A stretch of 5,767 bases of DNA from Candidatus Aciduliprofundum sp. JdFR-45. GTDB lineage: Archaea > Thermoplasmatota > Thermoplasmata > Thermoplasmatales > JdFR-45. This document shows, piece by piece, positions 1 to 5,590 of the stretch. The position numbers were made by a program, and so were the translations under genes. The stretch is from positions 8,100-13,866 of the forward strand of contig MTNG01000138.1 of assembly GCA_002011395.1 (NCBI GenBank). The letters run 5' to 3'. The notes below the pieces were generated by a model. That model did no database searches. It saw nothing but the letters and a program-made list of their open reading frames with translations, and was not told where the DNA came from. How positions within the stretch are numbered: position 1 is the first letter of the stretch; every line of letters begins with the position of its first letter.

Positions 1-648
1 GGGGACCGCATACTCGGACGGGAGAGCGCACAGGCAGGGGAGAGCTTTGTGAAACCCGATATGGTGGGCGAGAGAATTGGCAGCGAGGAGGTGACGATAG
101 TTGACGACCCCACCGTGGAGGGCAGCTTTGGATATTACAAATACGATGAGGAGGGCGTACCTGCGAGAAGGCGCTACCTGTACAAGGAAGGTGTCATAAA
201 CGAGTTCCTGCTCAACAGGGAGGCCGCCGGGAAACTGGGCCTCAACAGCAACGCGTCTGCCAGGTCTAGTGCGTGGGACCTTGAGCCCATAGTCAGGATG
301 AGCACCACGTTTTTTGAGCCCGGCGATTACACGCTGGAAGAACTCGTTGAGGACGTTAAATACGGAATACTCATGAAGAGCTTCACGGAGTGGAACATAG
401 ACGACGTCAGGTACAACCAGAAGTACGTGGGAAGAGAGGCGTATCTGATAGAGAACGGTGAGGTAAAAGAGCCCGTGAAAAGGCCCGTGCTGGAGATAAC
501 AACGCCGGGCTTCCACAGGGCCGTGGATGCGCGCGGTAAAGAGGTGGAGATGTTCGCGGGAACGTGCGGTAAGAGCGATCCCATGCAGGGTGTGCCCGTG
601 TGGATGGGCGGACCGTATGTGCGGCTCAGAAACGTTTACGTGGGGTGA
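1..648 (+). CDS. tldD: TldD metalloprotease subunit, C-terminal part (5' end outside window)
   Basis: This is the metal-bearing subunit of the TldD-TldE protease, a cytoplasmic heterodimer known in bacteria to cut unfolded peptides and to process some peptide antibiotics and antitoxins. The frame is open from base 1, so the gene is cut by the window edge, not broken. 215 residues are visible. They start with GDRILGRES, which in the family directly follows the HExxxH zinc motif, so the two metal-binding His residues should lie just outside the window. Family signatures seen are VTIVDDPTVEGSFGYYKYD (about residues 32-50), EGVPARR, and the C-terminal Cys of GTCGKSDP (residue 189), which matches the third metal ligand of TldD. 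The internal GTG at 49 is not the start. The stop at 646-648 lies six bases before the PmbA start, so the two are almost certainly co-transcribed. The promoter is not in view. Family assignment is secure; the archaeal substrate is unknown. Confidence 0.93.
   Translation, partial: GDRILGRESAQAGESFVKPDMVGERIGSEEVTIVDDPTVEGSFGYYKYDEEGVPARRRYLYKEGVINEFLLNREAAGKLGLNSNASARSSAWDLEPIVRMSTTFFEPGDYTLEELVEDVKYGILMKSFTEWNIDDVRYNQKYVGREAYLIENGEVKEPVKRPVLEITTPGFHRAVDARGKEVEMFAGTCGKSDPMQGVPVWMGGPYVRLRNVYVG
642..648 (+). promoter_or_regulatory. Ribosome binding site of pmbA inside the tldD stop
   Basis: The bases GGGGTGA match an archaeal Shine-Dalgarno site (GGTGA core) and end six bases before the ATG at 655. 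The site includes the tldD stop codon TGA, which suggests coupled translation of the two protease subunits. It is the only convincing Shine-Dalgarno site before a start in this window; the other starts have TATA boxes and look leaderless. Confidence 0.7.
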
Positions 649-654
649 TTCGGA

Positions 655-1962
655 ATGGATGCGTATGAGATAATGGAGATGGCAATGAAAAAAGGTGTGG
701 ACGAGGTCTCAGTAATACTAAACCAGAGGGAAAGGGTTCAGGTCAGGTACTCAAACAGCAGGGTGGATATAATAAATAACTGGGTATCTGAAAACGCAAC
801 GGTGTACCTCATAAAAGGAAAAAGGGTTCTGGGCATCACCGTGACGCCCCTGCGCCCCGTGGATGAGCAGATAGATGAGGCGCTCGGAATACTCCGAACC
901 ATTCCCGAGAATCCCGAATTCGCTGGACTCAACGACAAAAAACAGACCTACAGCAGCCCGTCGGTTGACCCCTTCATAAGGGACTTTGAGGAAGTGGTGG
1001 ATGTCGCCAGAGAGGCAATAGAGGGAGCACGAAGAAAAGGGGTGTCGTCGTCCTCAGGGGTCGTGTATCACAACAAAATTATCAGAGAGACGGTGACCCC
1101 CTACAACTCAGTTCGCGACGAAATGGCGAGTATAGAATTGACGCTCCGCGCCAAGAACGAAGAAGGCTACTATGGAACCGCCGCCGCCATGTACGGCACC
1201 AGAGATGACTACGCGAGATTTCCACCGGGGAACATAGGCGAAGAGGCGGCCTCCTACGCCACCATGGCAACTAGGGTTACCGAGGGAGAAGAGGGGAAAT
1301 ACGACATACTCATGCACCCCCTCTGCTTCGCATCGCTCATATCTCACTCGGCCCATTTTCTCTCTGCCCTTTACGTGGACAGCGGGATGAGCATGTTCAC
1401 CGATATGATAGGGAAGGAGGTCGCATCTGAAATGCTGACAGTGCACGACGACTCCCTCATGCCCGGCAGCGGACATCGGGTGGCGGATGAGGAGGGAACA
1501 GCCACCAAGAGGGTCACCGTGATAGAGAGGGGCGTTCTGAGAACATATCTGCACAACAATTCCACCGCCAAGAAATTCAAGGCAGACCTCACGGGTCACG
1601 CAGGCATCATAAGCCCGACCCCATGGCAGTTGAGGGTGGAACCGGGCAGGGATAGTTATCACGACCTGCTGGGAGAGATGAAGAGAGGACTGTTCATCGT
1701 CAACACATGGTACACCCGGTTCCAGGATTACAGAAACGGAATATTCTCAACCATACCCAGAGACGGCATGTTCTACGTTGAGGATGGCGAAATCGTGGGC
1801 GCATGGAAAGGAATCCGGATAAGCGATTCCATGCTCGGCCTCTTCCGAAACGTTGAGTCCGTCAGTTCGGAGGTCAGGAAAATCAAGTGGTGGGACGAGA
1901 CGCTGCCCCTTGAATCCCCCTATGTACTCGTCAGGGATGTGAACATAACGCGCTCTAAGTGA
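655..1962 (+). CDS. pmbA: PmbA/TldE, non-metal subunit of TldD-TldE protease
   Basis: This 435-residue protein is the partner of TldD and has normal length for archaeal PmbA. The N-terminal domain (about 1-210) carries the substrate-groove fold of the family. The C-terminal domain (about 215-435) shows DILMHP (217-222), a helix with SHSAHFLSALYVDSGMS (230-246) where TldD has HExxxH, then LTVHDDSLMPGSGHRVADEEG (261-281), a variant of the family DD...EG segment, and WYTRFQDYRNGIFSTIPRDG (352-371). No full HExxxH motif and no C-terminal Cys are present, as expected for the TldE side of the heterodimer, which shapes the chamber but does not bind the catalytic zinc. The ATG start at 655 is supported by a good ribosome binding site overlapping the tldD stop. 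The 3' end overlaps the antiporter gene by 8 bases tail to tail. Of 29 Ile codons I counted 20 ATA. Family assignment is secure; the natural substrate is not known. Confidence 0.94.
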   Translation: MDAYEIMEMAMKKGVDEVSVILNQRERVQVRYSNSRVDIINNWVSENATVYLIKGKRVLGITVTPLRPVDEQIDEALGILRTIPENPEFAGLNDKKQTYSSPSVDPFIRDFEEVVDVAREAIEGARRKGVSSSSGVVYHNKIIRETVTPYNSVRDEMASIELTLRAKNEEGYYGTAAAMYGTRDDYARFPPGNIGEEAASYATMATRVTEGEEGKYDILMHPLCFASLISHSAHFLSALYVDSGMSMFTDMIGKEVASEMLTVHDDSLMPGSGHRVADEEGTATKRVTVIERGVLRTYLHNNSTAKKFKADLTGHAGIISPTPWQLRVEPGRDSYHDLLGEMKRGLFIVNTWYTRFQDYRNGIFSTIPRDGMFYVEDGEIVGAWKGIRISDSMLGLFRNVESVSSEVRKIKWWDETLPLESPYVLVRDVNITRSK

Positions 1963-3154
1963 CCGCCCCCGCCTCCATGCGTTCCCTCCTGAAGGACATT
2001 TTCAGGAGTGGAGGCGTGACCAGCGTGGTAACTGTCACGAAGACCATCGTGGCCGCCAGCACAGGTGCGACGTGTGGGGGTGCTATCGCCCCCGATTTTA
2101 TGGCCACCGCCACGGAAACCAGAGCAACTTCCATGCGGGGGATGGAGCCCACGCCCATCTGAAGGGATTCCCTCCATGTGAACCCGCCCACGCGGGCGAA
2201 AATTCCCCTTCCCGCGAGTTTTCCGAATATGGCCATGACAGTGATGACCAGCGCGAGCAGGAGCACCTCGGTGCGTGTGAACACTGTCAGATCAAGTATG
2301 GACCCTATGTAGACGAAGAACAGAGGCACCAGAAACCCGTAAGAAATGCCCTTCACATCCTCAATTATGGCGTTGTACTCAACGGTCCTGTGTATTATTA
2401 GACCCGCTATGAAAGAGCCCTCTATCGCCGCCTGAAATGCGTGTTCTGCGAGCGCCGAGAACAGCAGCATGACTCCCAATGAGTAGGCCAAAGCACCCTT
2501 GGGCGTTCTGAAAAAGTGGTTAAGCGTGGATAACACCTTTTCTATGTAAAACCAGCCCAGCACCAGCGTAACCGCTATGAAAATGCCTATGCTAGCGAGG
2601 ATTTCCAAGAGCGTTCCCTGACCAGTGGCCAGTACTATGAGGGCTATCCCTATGAAGTCGTCCATCACACTGGCAGATAGAGATGCCGAACCCACCCTGC
2701 TCCTCAGGACACCGAGATCCATCATCACGCGCACTGTGATTCCTATGCTGGTGGCCGTTAACAGGACTCCAACGGCGAAGGCCTCTCTATCGGCGTATCC
2801 AAACATGGACTTAACTATTATATATCCGAGAATCAGCGGGACGAACACACCGCCAAGCGTTGAAAGCGTTGCGGCCTTCCCCGTTTTCCGCAGAGACCTT
2901 ATGTCGGTCTCCAGCCCGGCGATGAAGAGGAGAAATATTATGCCGAGGTGGGACAGAAAATCAAACGCCTCATCGCTGAAGTTTATGACTGTGCCCACAG
3001 CGGGATCCAGAAGTATGAGGTTGCCCAGAAATATGCCCACCGCTATCTCCCCCAGCACGCCGGGCACGCCAAAGCGCTCTATCGCTCCGCCGGCCATCTT
3101 CGCCAGTATCAGAGCGATACCCAGCGTCAGGAGGAAGGATGCGTAGGGTTCCAC
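1955..3154 (-). CDS. CPA2-family Na+/H+ antiporter (Kef/NapA-type membrane domain)
   Basis: This 399-residue integral membrane protein is almost entirely hydrophobic, with about 12-13 predicted spans, and matches the membrane domain of monovalent cation:proton antiporters. Visible signatures are GVPGVLGEIAVGIFLG (29-44), FLLFIAGLETD (74-84), TATSIGITV (134-142), the ion-binding pair VMDDFIGI with D165-D166 in the unwound helix, and SIPRMEVAL (337-345) with Arg340 where NapA has a Lys. The Asp-Asp pair is usual in electrogenic Na+/H+ exchangers; electroneutral ones carry Asn-Asp. No TrkA-N nucleotide-binding domain follows, so this is a bare transporter and not a Kef-type gated channel. The GTG at 3154 is preferred: it begins just before the first span and lies 29-30 bases from a TATA element. 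A longer frame reaching 3253 would run through that promoter and into the divergent gene. It likely exchanges Na+ for H+ at the cell membrane; the exact ion and stoichiometry cannot be read from the sequence. Confidence 0.88.
   Translation of the reverse strand: MEPYASFLLTLGIALILAKMAGGAIERFGVPGVLGEIAVGIFLGNLILLDPAVGTVINFSDEAFDFLSHLGIIFLLFIAGLETDIRSLRKTGKAATLSTLGGVFVPLILGYIIVKSMFGYADREAFAVGVLLTATSIGITVRVMMDLGVLRSRVGSASLSASVMDDFIGIALIVLATGQGTLLEILASIGIFIAVTLVLGWFYIEKVLSTLNHFFRTPKGALAYSLGVMLLFSALAEHAFQAAIEGSFIAGLIIHRTVEYNAIIEDVKGISYGFLVPLFFVYIGSILDLTVFTRTEVLLLALVITVMAIFGKLAGRGIFARVGGFTWRESLQMGVGSIPRMEVALVSVAVAIKSGAIAPPHVAPVLAATMVFVTVTTLVTPPLLKMSFRRERMEAGAVT
1986..2008. repeat. Perfect 8-bp inverted repeat just past the pmbA stop
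   Basis: CTCCTGAA (1986-1993) and TTCAGGAG (2001-2008) are perfect reverse complements around a 7-base loop. The hairpin begins 23 bases after the pmbA stop and lies inside the last codons of the opposite-strand antiporter gene. It could mark or protect the 3' end of the tldD-pmbA transcript. No U-run follows on either strand, so it is not a standard archaeal poly-U terminator. The structure is certain in the sequence; its role is a guess. Confidence 0.45.
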
Positions 3155-3178
3155 CCTTACCCATATCGCAAGGAGAGA

Positions 3179-3188
3179 TAAATATTTA
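3179..3188. promoter_or_regulatory. Palindromic bidirectional TATA element
   Basis: TAAATATTTA is a perfect 10-base palindrome in the 58-base gap between two divergent genes. Its centre is 29.5 bases from the GTG at 3154 (minus) and 29.5 bases from the GTG at 3213 (plus), which fits archaeal TATA boxes serving leaderless or nearly leaderless transcripts. The purine-rich GGAGAGA at 3172-3178 resembles a TFB-recognition (BRE) site for the plus direction; the matching flank on the other side is not purine-rich, so plus transcription may be favoured. Confidence 0.7.
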
Positions 3189-3212
3189 CGGGTGGATGGG
3201 GATTGGGACCAC

Positions 3213-3761
3213 GTGAGAGATGAAACGCTGAGAAGAGCAGTGCATGCCTTCACCGCAACGTGTTTCCTCGCGTATTATGCCCTTCCACCGGTGATTTACG
3301 GATGGTGGAAATGGCATCTCCTCGTGGTGCTGTCGGCATCAATAACCGTCGTGGAGGTTGGAAGGGCCTTTCTGGGAGTACGGCTCATACTCATGAGGGA
3401 TTACGAGGTGCGCAGAATAGCCGCATACTGCTGGGCCATGTGGGGGGTGCTGCCCGTTCTTCTCTGGTTGCCCCCGATCTACGGGGCGCCCGTCATACTG
3501 ACCATGGCCATCGTTGACCCAATCATGGGCATTTTGAGAGGGGCCGGTAAAAATCCCACGCTCACAGGGTTTGCCCTGTCCACGGCGATCTACGGTGTTT
3601 TTCTGTTCGTCTCTGACGGATATGCAGGTGTGCTCATTGCCGGGGTGACCTCAGCGGCCTTTGTCGCCTCTGAGGGGCCGCGGTGGAAACGCGTGGACGA
3701 TGACTTCCTCACATTATTTATGCCGTTTCTCGTCCTCTACACCGCGCAACTTCTGATCTGA
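3213..3761 (+). CDS. Dolichol kinase-like (CTP-dependent polyprenol/phytol kinase family) membrane protein
   Basis: This 182-residue protein is mostly hydrophobic, with about six or seven likely spans (near 13-28, 34-49, 72-88, 91-107, 117-132, 138-153 and 165-182). It resembles small archaeal members of the family that joins dolichol kinase, phytol kinase and related CTP-dependent lipid kinases: an N-terminal RRAVHAF (7-13), VEVGR in the second span (47-51), a charged segment RDYEVRR (62-68), AIVDPIMGILRG (99-110) at the place of the family's Asp-containing cytoplasmic loop, and SEGPRWKRVDDDF (153-165) near the end. If so, it would phosphorylate an isoprenoid alcohol in the membrane, possibly the dolichol carrier for protein glycosylation. 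The substrate is inferred only. The start is GTG at 3213, chosen because it lies 29-30 bases after the TATA element; an in-frame GTG at 3192 would lie too close to that box. The last 48 bases overlap tiaS on the other strand. Confidence 0.6.
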   Translation: MRDETLRRAVHAFTATCFLAYYALPPVIYGWWKWHLLVVLSASITVVEVGRAFLGVRLILMRDYEVRRIAAYCWAMWGVLPVLLWLPPIYGAPVILTMAIVDPIMGILRGAGKNPTLTGFALSTAIYGVFLFVSDGYAGVLIAGVTSAAFVASEGPRWKRVDDDFLTLFMPFLVLYTAQLLI

Positions 3762-5048
3762 CAACAGGGCGAGCGGCATGGCCAGATGGCGCCTGGCCGA
3801 CGGAGGAACCTCGTACCAACCGGGTGCTATATCGCGTTTAACCTCTCTGTAAACCGCATCCTCGGAGCGCGTCCCACATTTCCTGCATCTGTATCCGCTG
3901 TTCCTGCCTATGCTTTCCATGCTCTTACCGCAGCATGGGCACCGCGGATTTGCGACCTTCACCCGCAATTTAATCAGGGACACCACACGTATCTTTTCCA
4001 GATTCAGCGTCAAGGGCCGGTCCCTGACGCCTCCGTAAACCACAACCTCATCGCCTGCGCGCAGTGATTGAACCACGTCCCTGAAGGGTCCCGTGGGCCT
4101 ATACGCGGCGCAGGAGATCTCACCGGTGCCGTCGTCTATGCTGAATATAACGTGTCCACCGCGTATCCTCACGGGGTTCTTCACGACCCTTCCATAGAGG
4201 GCGCAGGAGGTGAACGGACGGACATCGCACACCCTGGTCTCCACTATGTGATCATCGCTCCCCTGATTGGTGGCGAAGATAAGCCAGGATTCGTATCGGT
4301 CAGCGCTAACCATTCCCATAGCGTCCACGAGCTCTTCCCATAACGTTCCTCTTATGCCGTACAGAACAGGTGTGCGTGCGGACGGCTTTATCACTGCCCG
4401 GCCCTGATAGGGGTCGTAACTGTCAAACGTGCGGCGGGTTCTGCGCTCCATCTCGGCCACGCTCGCGTCGTCAACCCAGCGCTCTCTGAACCACTCGGAT
4501 TCAGGCAGATATGTCAGAAGTTCGTATGTGACGAATCTCTCGTCCCATGCTATTGCGGCGGCCGCCCCTATCACGCCCCTGCCGCCGTTTATGCCTGAAA
4601 ACAGGGCCTTCTCGCCCTCAAGGACGGGGACCACATCGCGCATCCAGACCACATCGCGCACTGCCCGCCAGTAGAGGGCGGAGGGCATGGACTCGGCCAC
4701 AACAACCCCTGGCGAGGTGTCGCGGGACCGCACCCGGCGCCTCTCCACGATGCCCATCACAGCCCTGAGTGCGCCGGGAGACGGAGATACATCCTCCCCC
4801 TCCCAGACCCACACCTCGCGGCCCCTGACCTCACCTATGCGGTGTAGTTTTTTGACACCCCTGCCAAATCTCAGCGCTATTGCCCCGTTGCCCCGCGTTT
4901 TCCACGGTATGTTTGGGTTGAGACGGACCAGACGGGGAAAGGAGAGCAGAGCGTATCCCCGTCGCTCCATCTCCTCTATGATTTCCAGTGCGAGGTATGT
5001 GGTGCACATGCCCTCGCGGGCATCGGTGTCATCCACGCCTATCCACAC
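3714..5048 (-). CDS. tiaS: TiaS, tRNA(Ile2) 2-agmatinylcytidine synthetase
   Basis: TiaS uses ATP to attach agmatine to C34 of the CAU-anticodon tRNA(Ile2), giving agmatidine, so that the tRNA is charged with Ile and reads AUA instead of AUG. The 444-residue protein shows the whole family layout: the kinase-like start GVDDTDAREGMCTTY (4-18), where a Thr of the CTT motif corresponds to the autophosphorylated Thr of the studied Archaeoglobus enzyme; LNPNIPWKTRGNGA (43-56); a middle ferredoxin-like region; an OB-fold (about 280-350, with LYGRVVKNP and FSIDDGTGEISC) that handles the tRNA; and a zinc ribbon with C370, C373, C388 and C391 (C372 is extra). The start is GTG at 5048, since GVDDTD sits at the N terminus in the family; no Shine-Dalgarno site precedes it. 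Ile codons in the gene are 17 ATA of 22, including codon 3. The 3' end overlaps the kinase-like gene by 48 bases. Residues 131-140 contain a short in-frame duplication. Confidence 0.96.
   Translation of the reverse strand: MWIGVDDTDAREGMCTTYLALEIIEEMERRGYALLSFPRLVRLNPNIPWKTRGNGAIALRFGRGVKKLHRIGEVRGREVWVWEGEDVSPSPGALRAVMGIVERRRVRSRDTSPGVVVAESMPSALYWRAVRDVVWMRDVVPVLEGEKALFSGINGGRGVIGAAAAIAWDERFVTYELLTYLPESEWFRERWVDDASVAEMERRTRRTFDSYDPYQGRAVIKPSARTPVLYGIRGTLWEELVDAMGMVSADRYESWLIFATNQGSDDHIVETRVCDVRPFTSCALYGRVVKNPVRIRGGHVIFSIDDGTGEISCAAYRPTGPFRDVVQSLRAGDEVVVYGGVRDRPLTLNLEKIRVVSLIKLRVKVANPRCPCCGKSMESIGRNSGYRCRKCGTRSEDAVYREVKRDIAPGWYEVPPSARRHLAMPLALLSDQKLRGVEDEKRHK
3780..3798. repeat. GC-rich 6-bp inverted repeat past the kinase-like gene
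   Basis: GGCCAG (3780-3785) and CTGGCC (3793-3798) pair perfectly around a 7-base loop, starting 18 bases after the stop of the plus-strand membrane protein and lying inside the 3' coding end of tiaS. No U-run follows. The position parallels the hairpin after pmbA. A stem of six could arise by chance; a transcript-end role is only inferred. Confidence 0.35.
4629..4660 (-). repeat. In-frame 14-base direct repeat, 18-base period, in tiaS
   Basis: GACCACATCGCGCA occurs at 4629-4642 and again, identically, at 4647-4660 (plus-strand reading). In TiaS this gives RDVVWM followed by RDVV (residues 131-140), a period of six residues. It looks like a recent small duplication inside the middle domain that keeps the frame. 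Confidence 0.75.
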
Positions 5049-5073
5049 AGGGGAAAGGAGATGGGGGGATGTA

Positions 5074-5086
5074 CTTAAAATTAATT
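5074..5086 (-). promoter_or_regulatory. Probable TATA box of tiaS
   Basis: On the minus strand the bases read AATTAATTTTAAG, preceded by purine-rich GGTGAAG (5093-5087), which resembles a BRE. The centre of the TTTTAA part is about 30 bases from the GTG start at 5048, like the other promoters here, and the 25 bases before the start hold no Shine-Dalgarno site, so the transcript may be leaderless or nearly so. The box overlaps the stop codon of the upstream gene at 5081-5083. Confidence 0.55.
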
Positions 5087-5551
5087 CTTCACCGCGCCCA
5101 CGAGGATCGTTATGAACCCGGCCACCGCTATCAGGGCGAATATGCCCTCCAGCGTGGTCTTATACTGAACGTCTCCGGGTGTGGCACTGAGTATCTCCAT
5201 CCTGACCTCTATGCCCCACCAGGGGATATTTATGGATGCCTTCTCAACGACTGTGGCGTGGATTATGACCTCATCGCCCACCTTGTAATCGCTCGCCTTA
5301 CCGCCGTCTATGAAAACAGGGAAGTCCTGTCCATCAAGTTCAAGCCATACGCCGTTGTCATCCTCTTCAACGTCCGTGATCTCCCCGTAGACCGTGACTT
5401 TATCACCGTCGCTGTACGATTTGAAATCGCCCTTGTCGTAGTCCTTCCCCAAGTCCACGGCGCTTATGCCACTCAGCGGAATGAATAGGAAGAGCAGGGC
5501 AAGCCCGATGGCCGTTATCCCCAAGCCCGCGTATACGATATTCTTGTTCAT
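5081..5551 (-). CDS. Two-span membrane protein with probable OB-fold domain, function unknown
   Basis: I do not recognise a named family. The 156-residue protein has an N-terminal span (about 5-26), a hydrophilic acidic middle, and a C-terminal span (about 135-154), so it is likely anchored at both ends with the middle domain on one side of the membrane. The middle (about 48-115) reads like a small five-stranded OB-fold: DGDKVTVYGEITDVEED, GVWLELDGQDFPVFIDGG, then YKVGDEVIIHATVVEK. This pattern is shared by OB-folds in nucleic-acid binding and in CcmE-like or NfeD-like membrane proteins, but it has no CcmE haem-binding His motif. The ATG at 5551 is chosen because it starts right before the first span and lies 27 bases from a TATA box; an upstream in-frame TTG at 5566 is less likely. 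It lies 32 bases upstream of tiaS on the same strand and might be partly co-transcribed with it. Confidence 0.72.
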   Translation of the reverse strand: MNKNIVYAGLGITAIGLALLFLFIPLSGISAVDLGKDYDKGDFKSYSDGDKVTVYGEITDVEEDDNGVWLELDGQDFPVFIDGGKASDYKVGDEVIIHATVVEKASINIPWWGIEVRMEILSATPGDVQYKTTLEGIFALIAVAGFITILVGAVKN

Positions 5552-5554
5552 GGA

Positions 5555-5573
5555 ACTGGATATCAACTCCAGT
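5555..5573. promoter_or_regulatory. Inverted repeat between TATA box and start: possible operator
   Basis: ACTGGA (5555-5560) and TCCAGT (5568-5573) are perfect reverse complements with a 7-base spacer. The repeat fills most of the gap between the TATA box at 5574-5582 and the ATG at 5551, where a bound repressor would block transcription initiation. Arms of six are short, so chance remains possible. Confidence 0.3.
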
Positions 5574-5582
5574 GAATATAAG
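5574..5582 (-). promoter_or_regulatory. Probable TATA box of the OB-fold membrane protein gene
   Basis: The minus strand reads CTTATATTC with its centre 27 bases upstream of the ATG at 5551. No Shine-Dalgarno site at proper spacing precedes that ATG, which fits a leaderless transcript. The box begins 8 bases after the stop of the upstream gene. Confidence 0.55.
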
Positions 5583-5590
5583 ATTTGCCT

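Noticed and set aside
1342..1356. HSAH in PmbA as a metal-binding HExxxH remnant
   Set aside because: The Glu is absent and the C-terminal Cys ligand of TldD is missing, as is normal for the TldE subunit; zinc binding is not supported.
1108..1662. 184-residue open frame on the minus strand within pmbA
   Set aside because: It is antisense to a clear family protein, has no promoter or ribosome binding site of note and shows no recognisable domain. GC-rich third positions readily give such open frames.
2076..2093. GGGGG...CCCCC stem followed by GATTTTA, as a terminator after pmbA
   Set aside because: The stem has only five sure pairs plus a wobble, lies over 110 bases past the stop, and is explained by Gly/Ala/Pro codons of the antiporter.
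2625..3146. 173-residue open frame on the plus strand within the antiporter gene
   Set aside because: Its composition (many Ser, Pro, Arg, Met) is that of a reversed membrane-protein gene, and the opposite strand carries the full antiporter motifs.
3192..3212. GTG at 3192 as the start of the kinase-like gene
   Set aside because: It lies only about 9 bases after the centre of the TATA element, upstream of the expected transcription start. It remains possible if another promoter is used.
3155..3253. Longer N-terminus of the antiporter starting at 3253
   Set aside because: It would add 33 hydrophilic, unlike-family residues, cross the TATA element and overlap the start of the divergent gene. 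The GTG at 3154 begins just before the first span.
4988..5488. 166-residue plus-strand frame running across the tiaS start and the OB-fold gene
   Set aside because: It is antisense to two better supported genes and to their promoter, and has no TATA box or ribosome binding site of its own.
5552..5566. TTG at 5566 as the start of the OB-fold protein
   Set aside because: TTG is a weak start, it would lie only 12 bases from the TATA centre, and the ATG at 5551 has proper promoter spacing.
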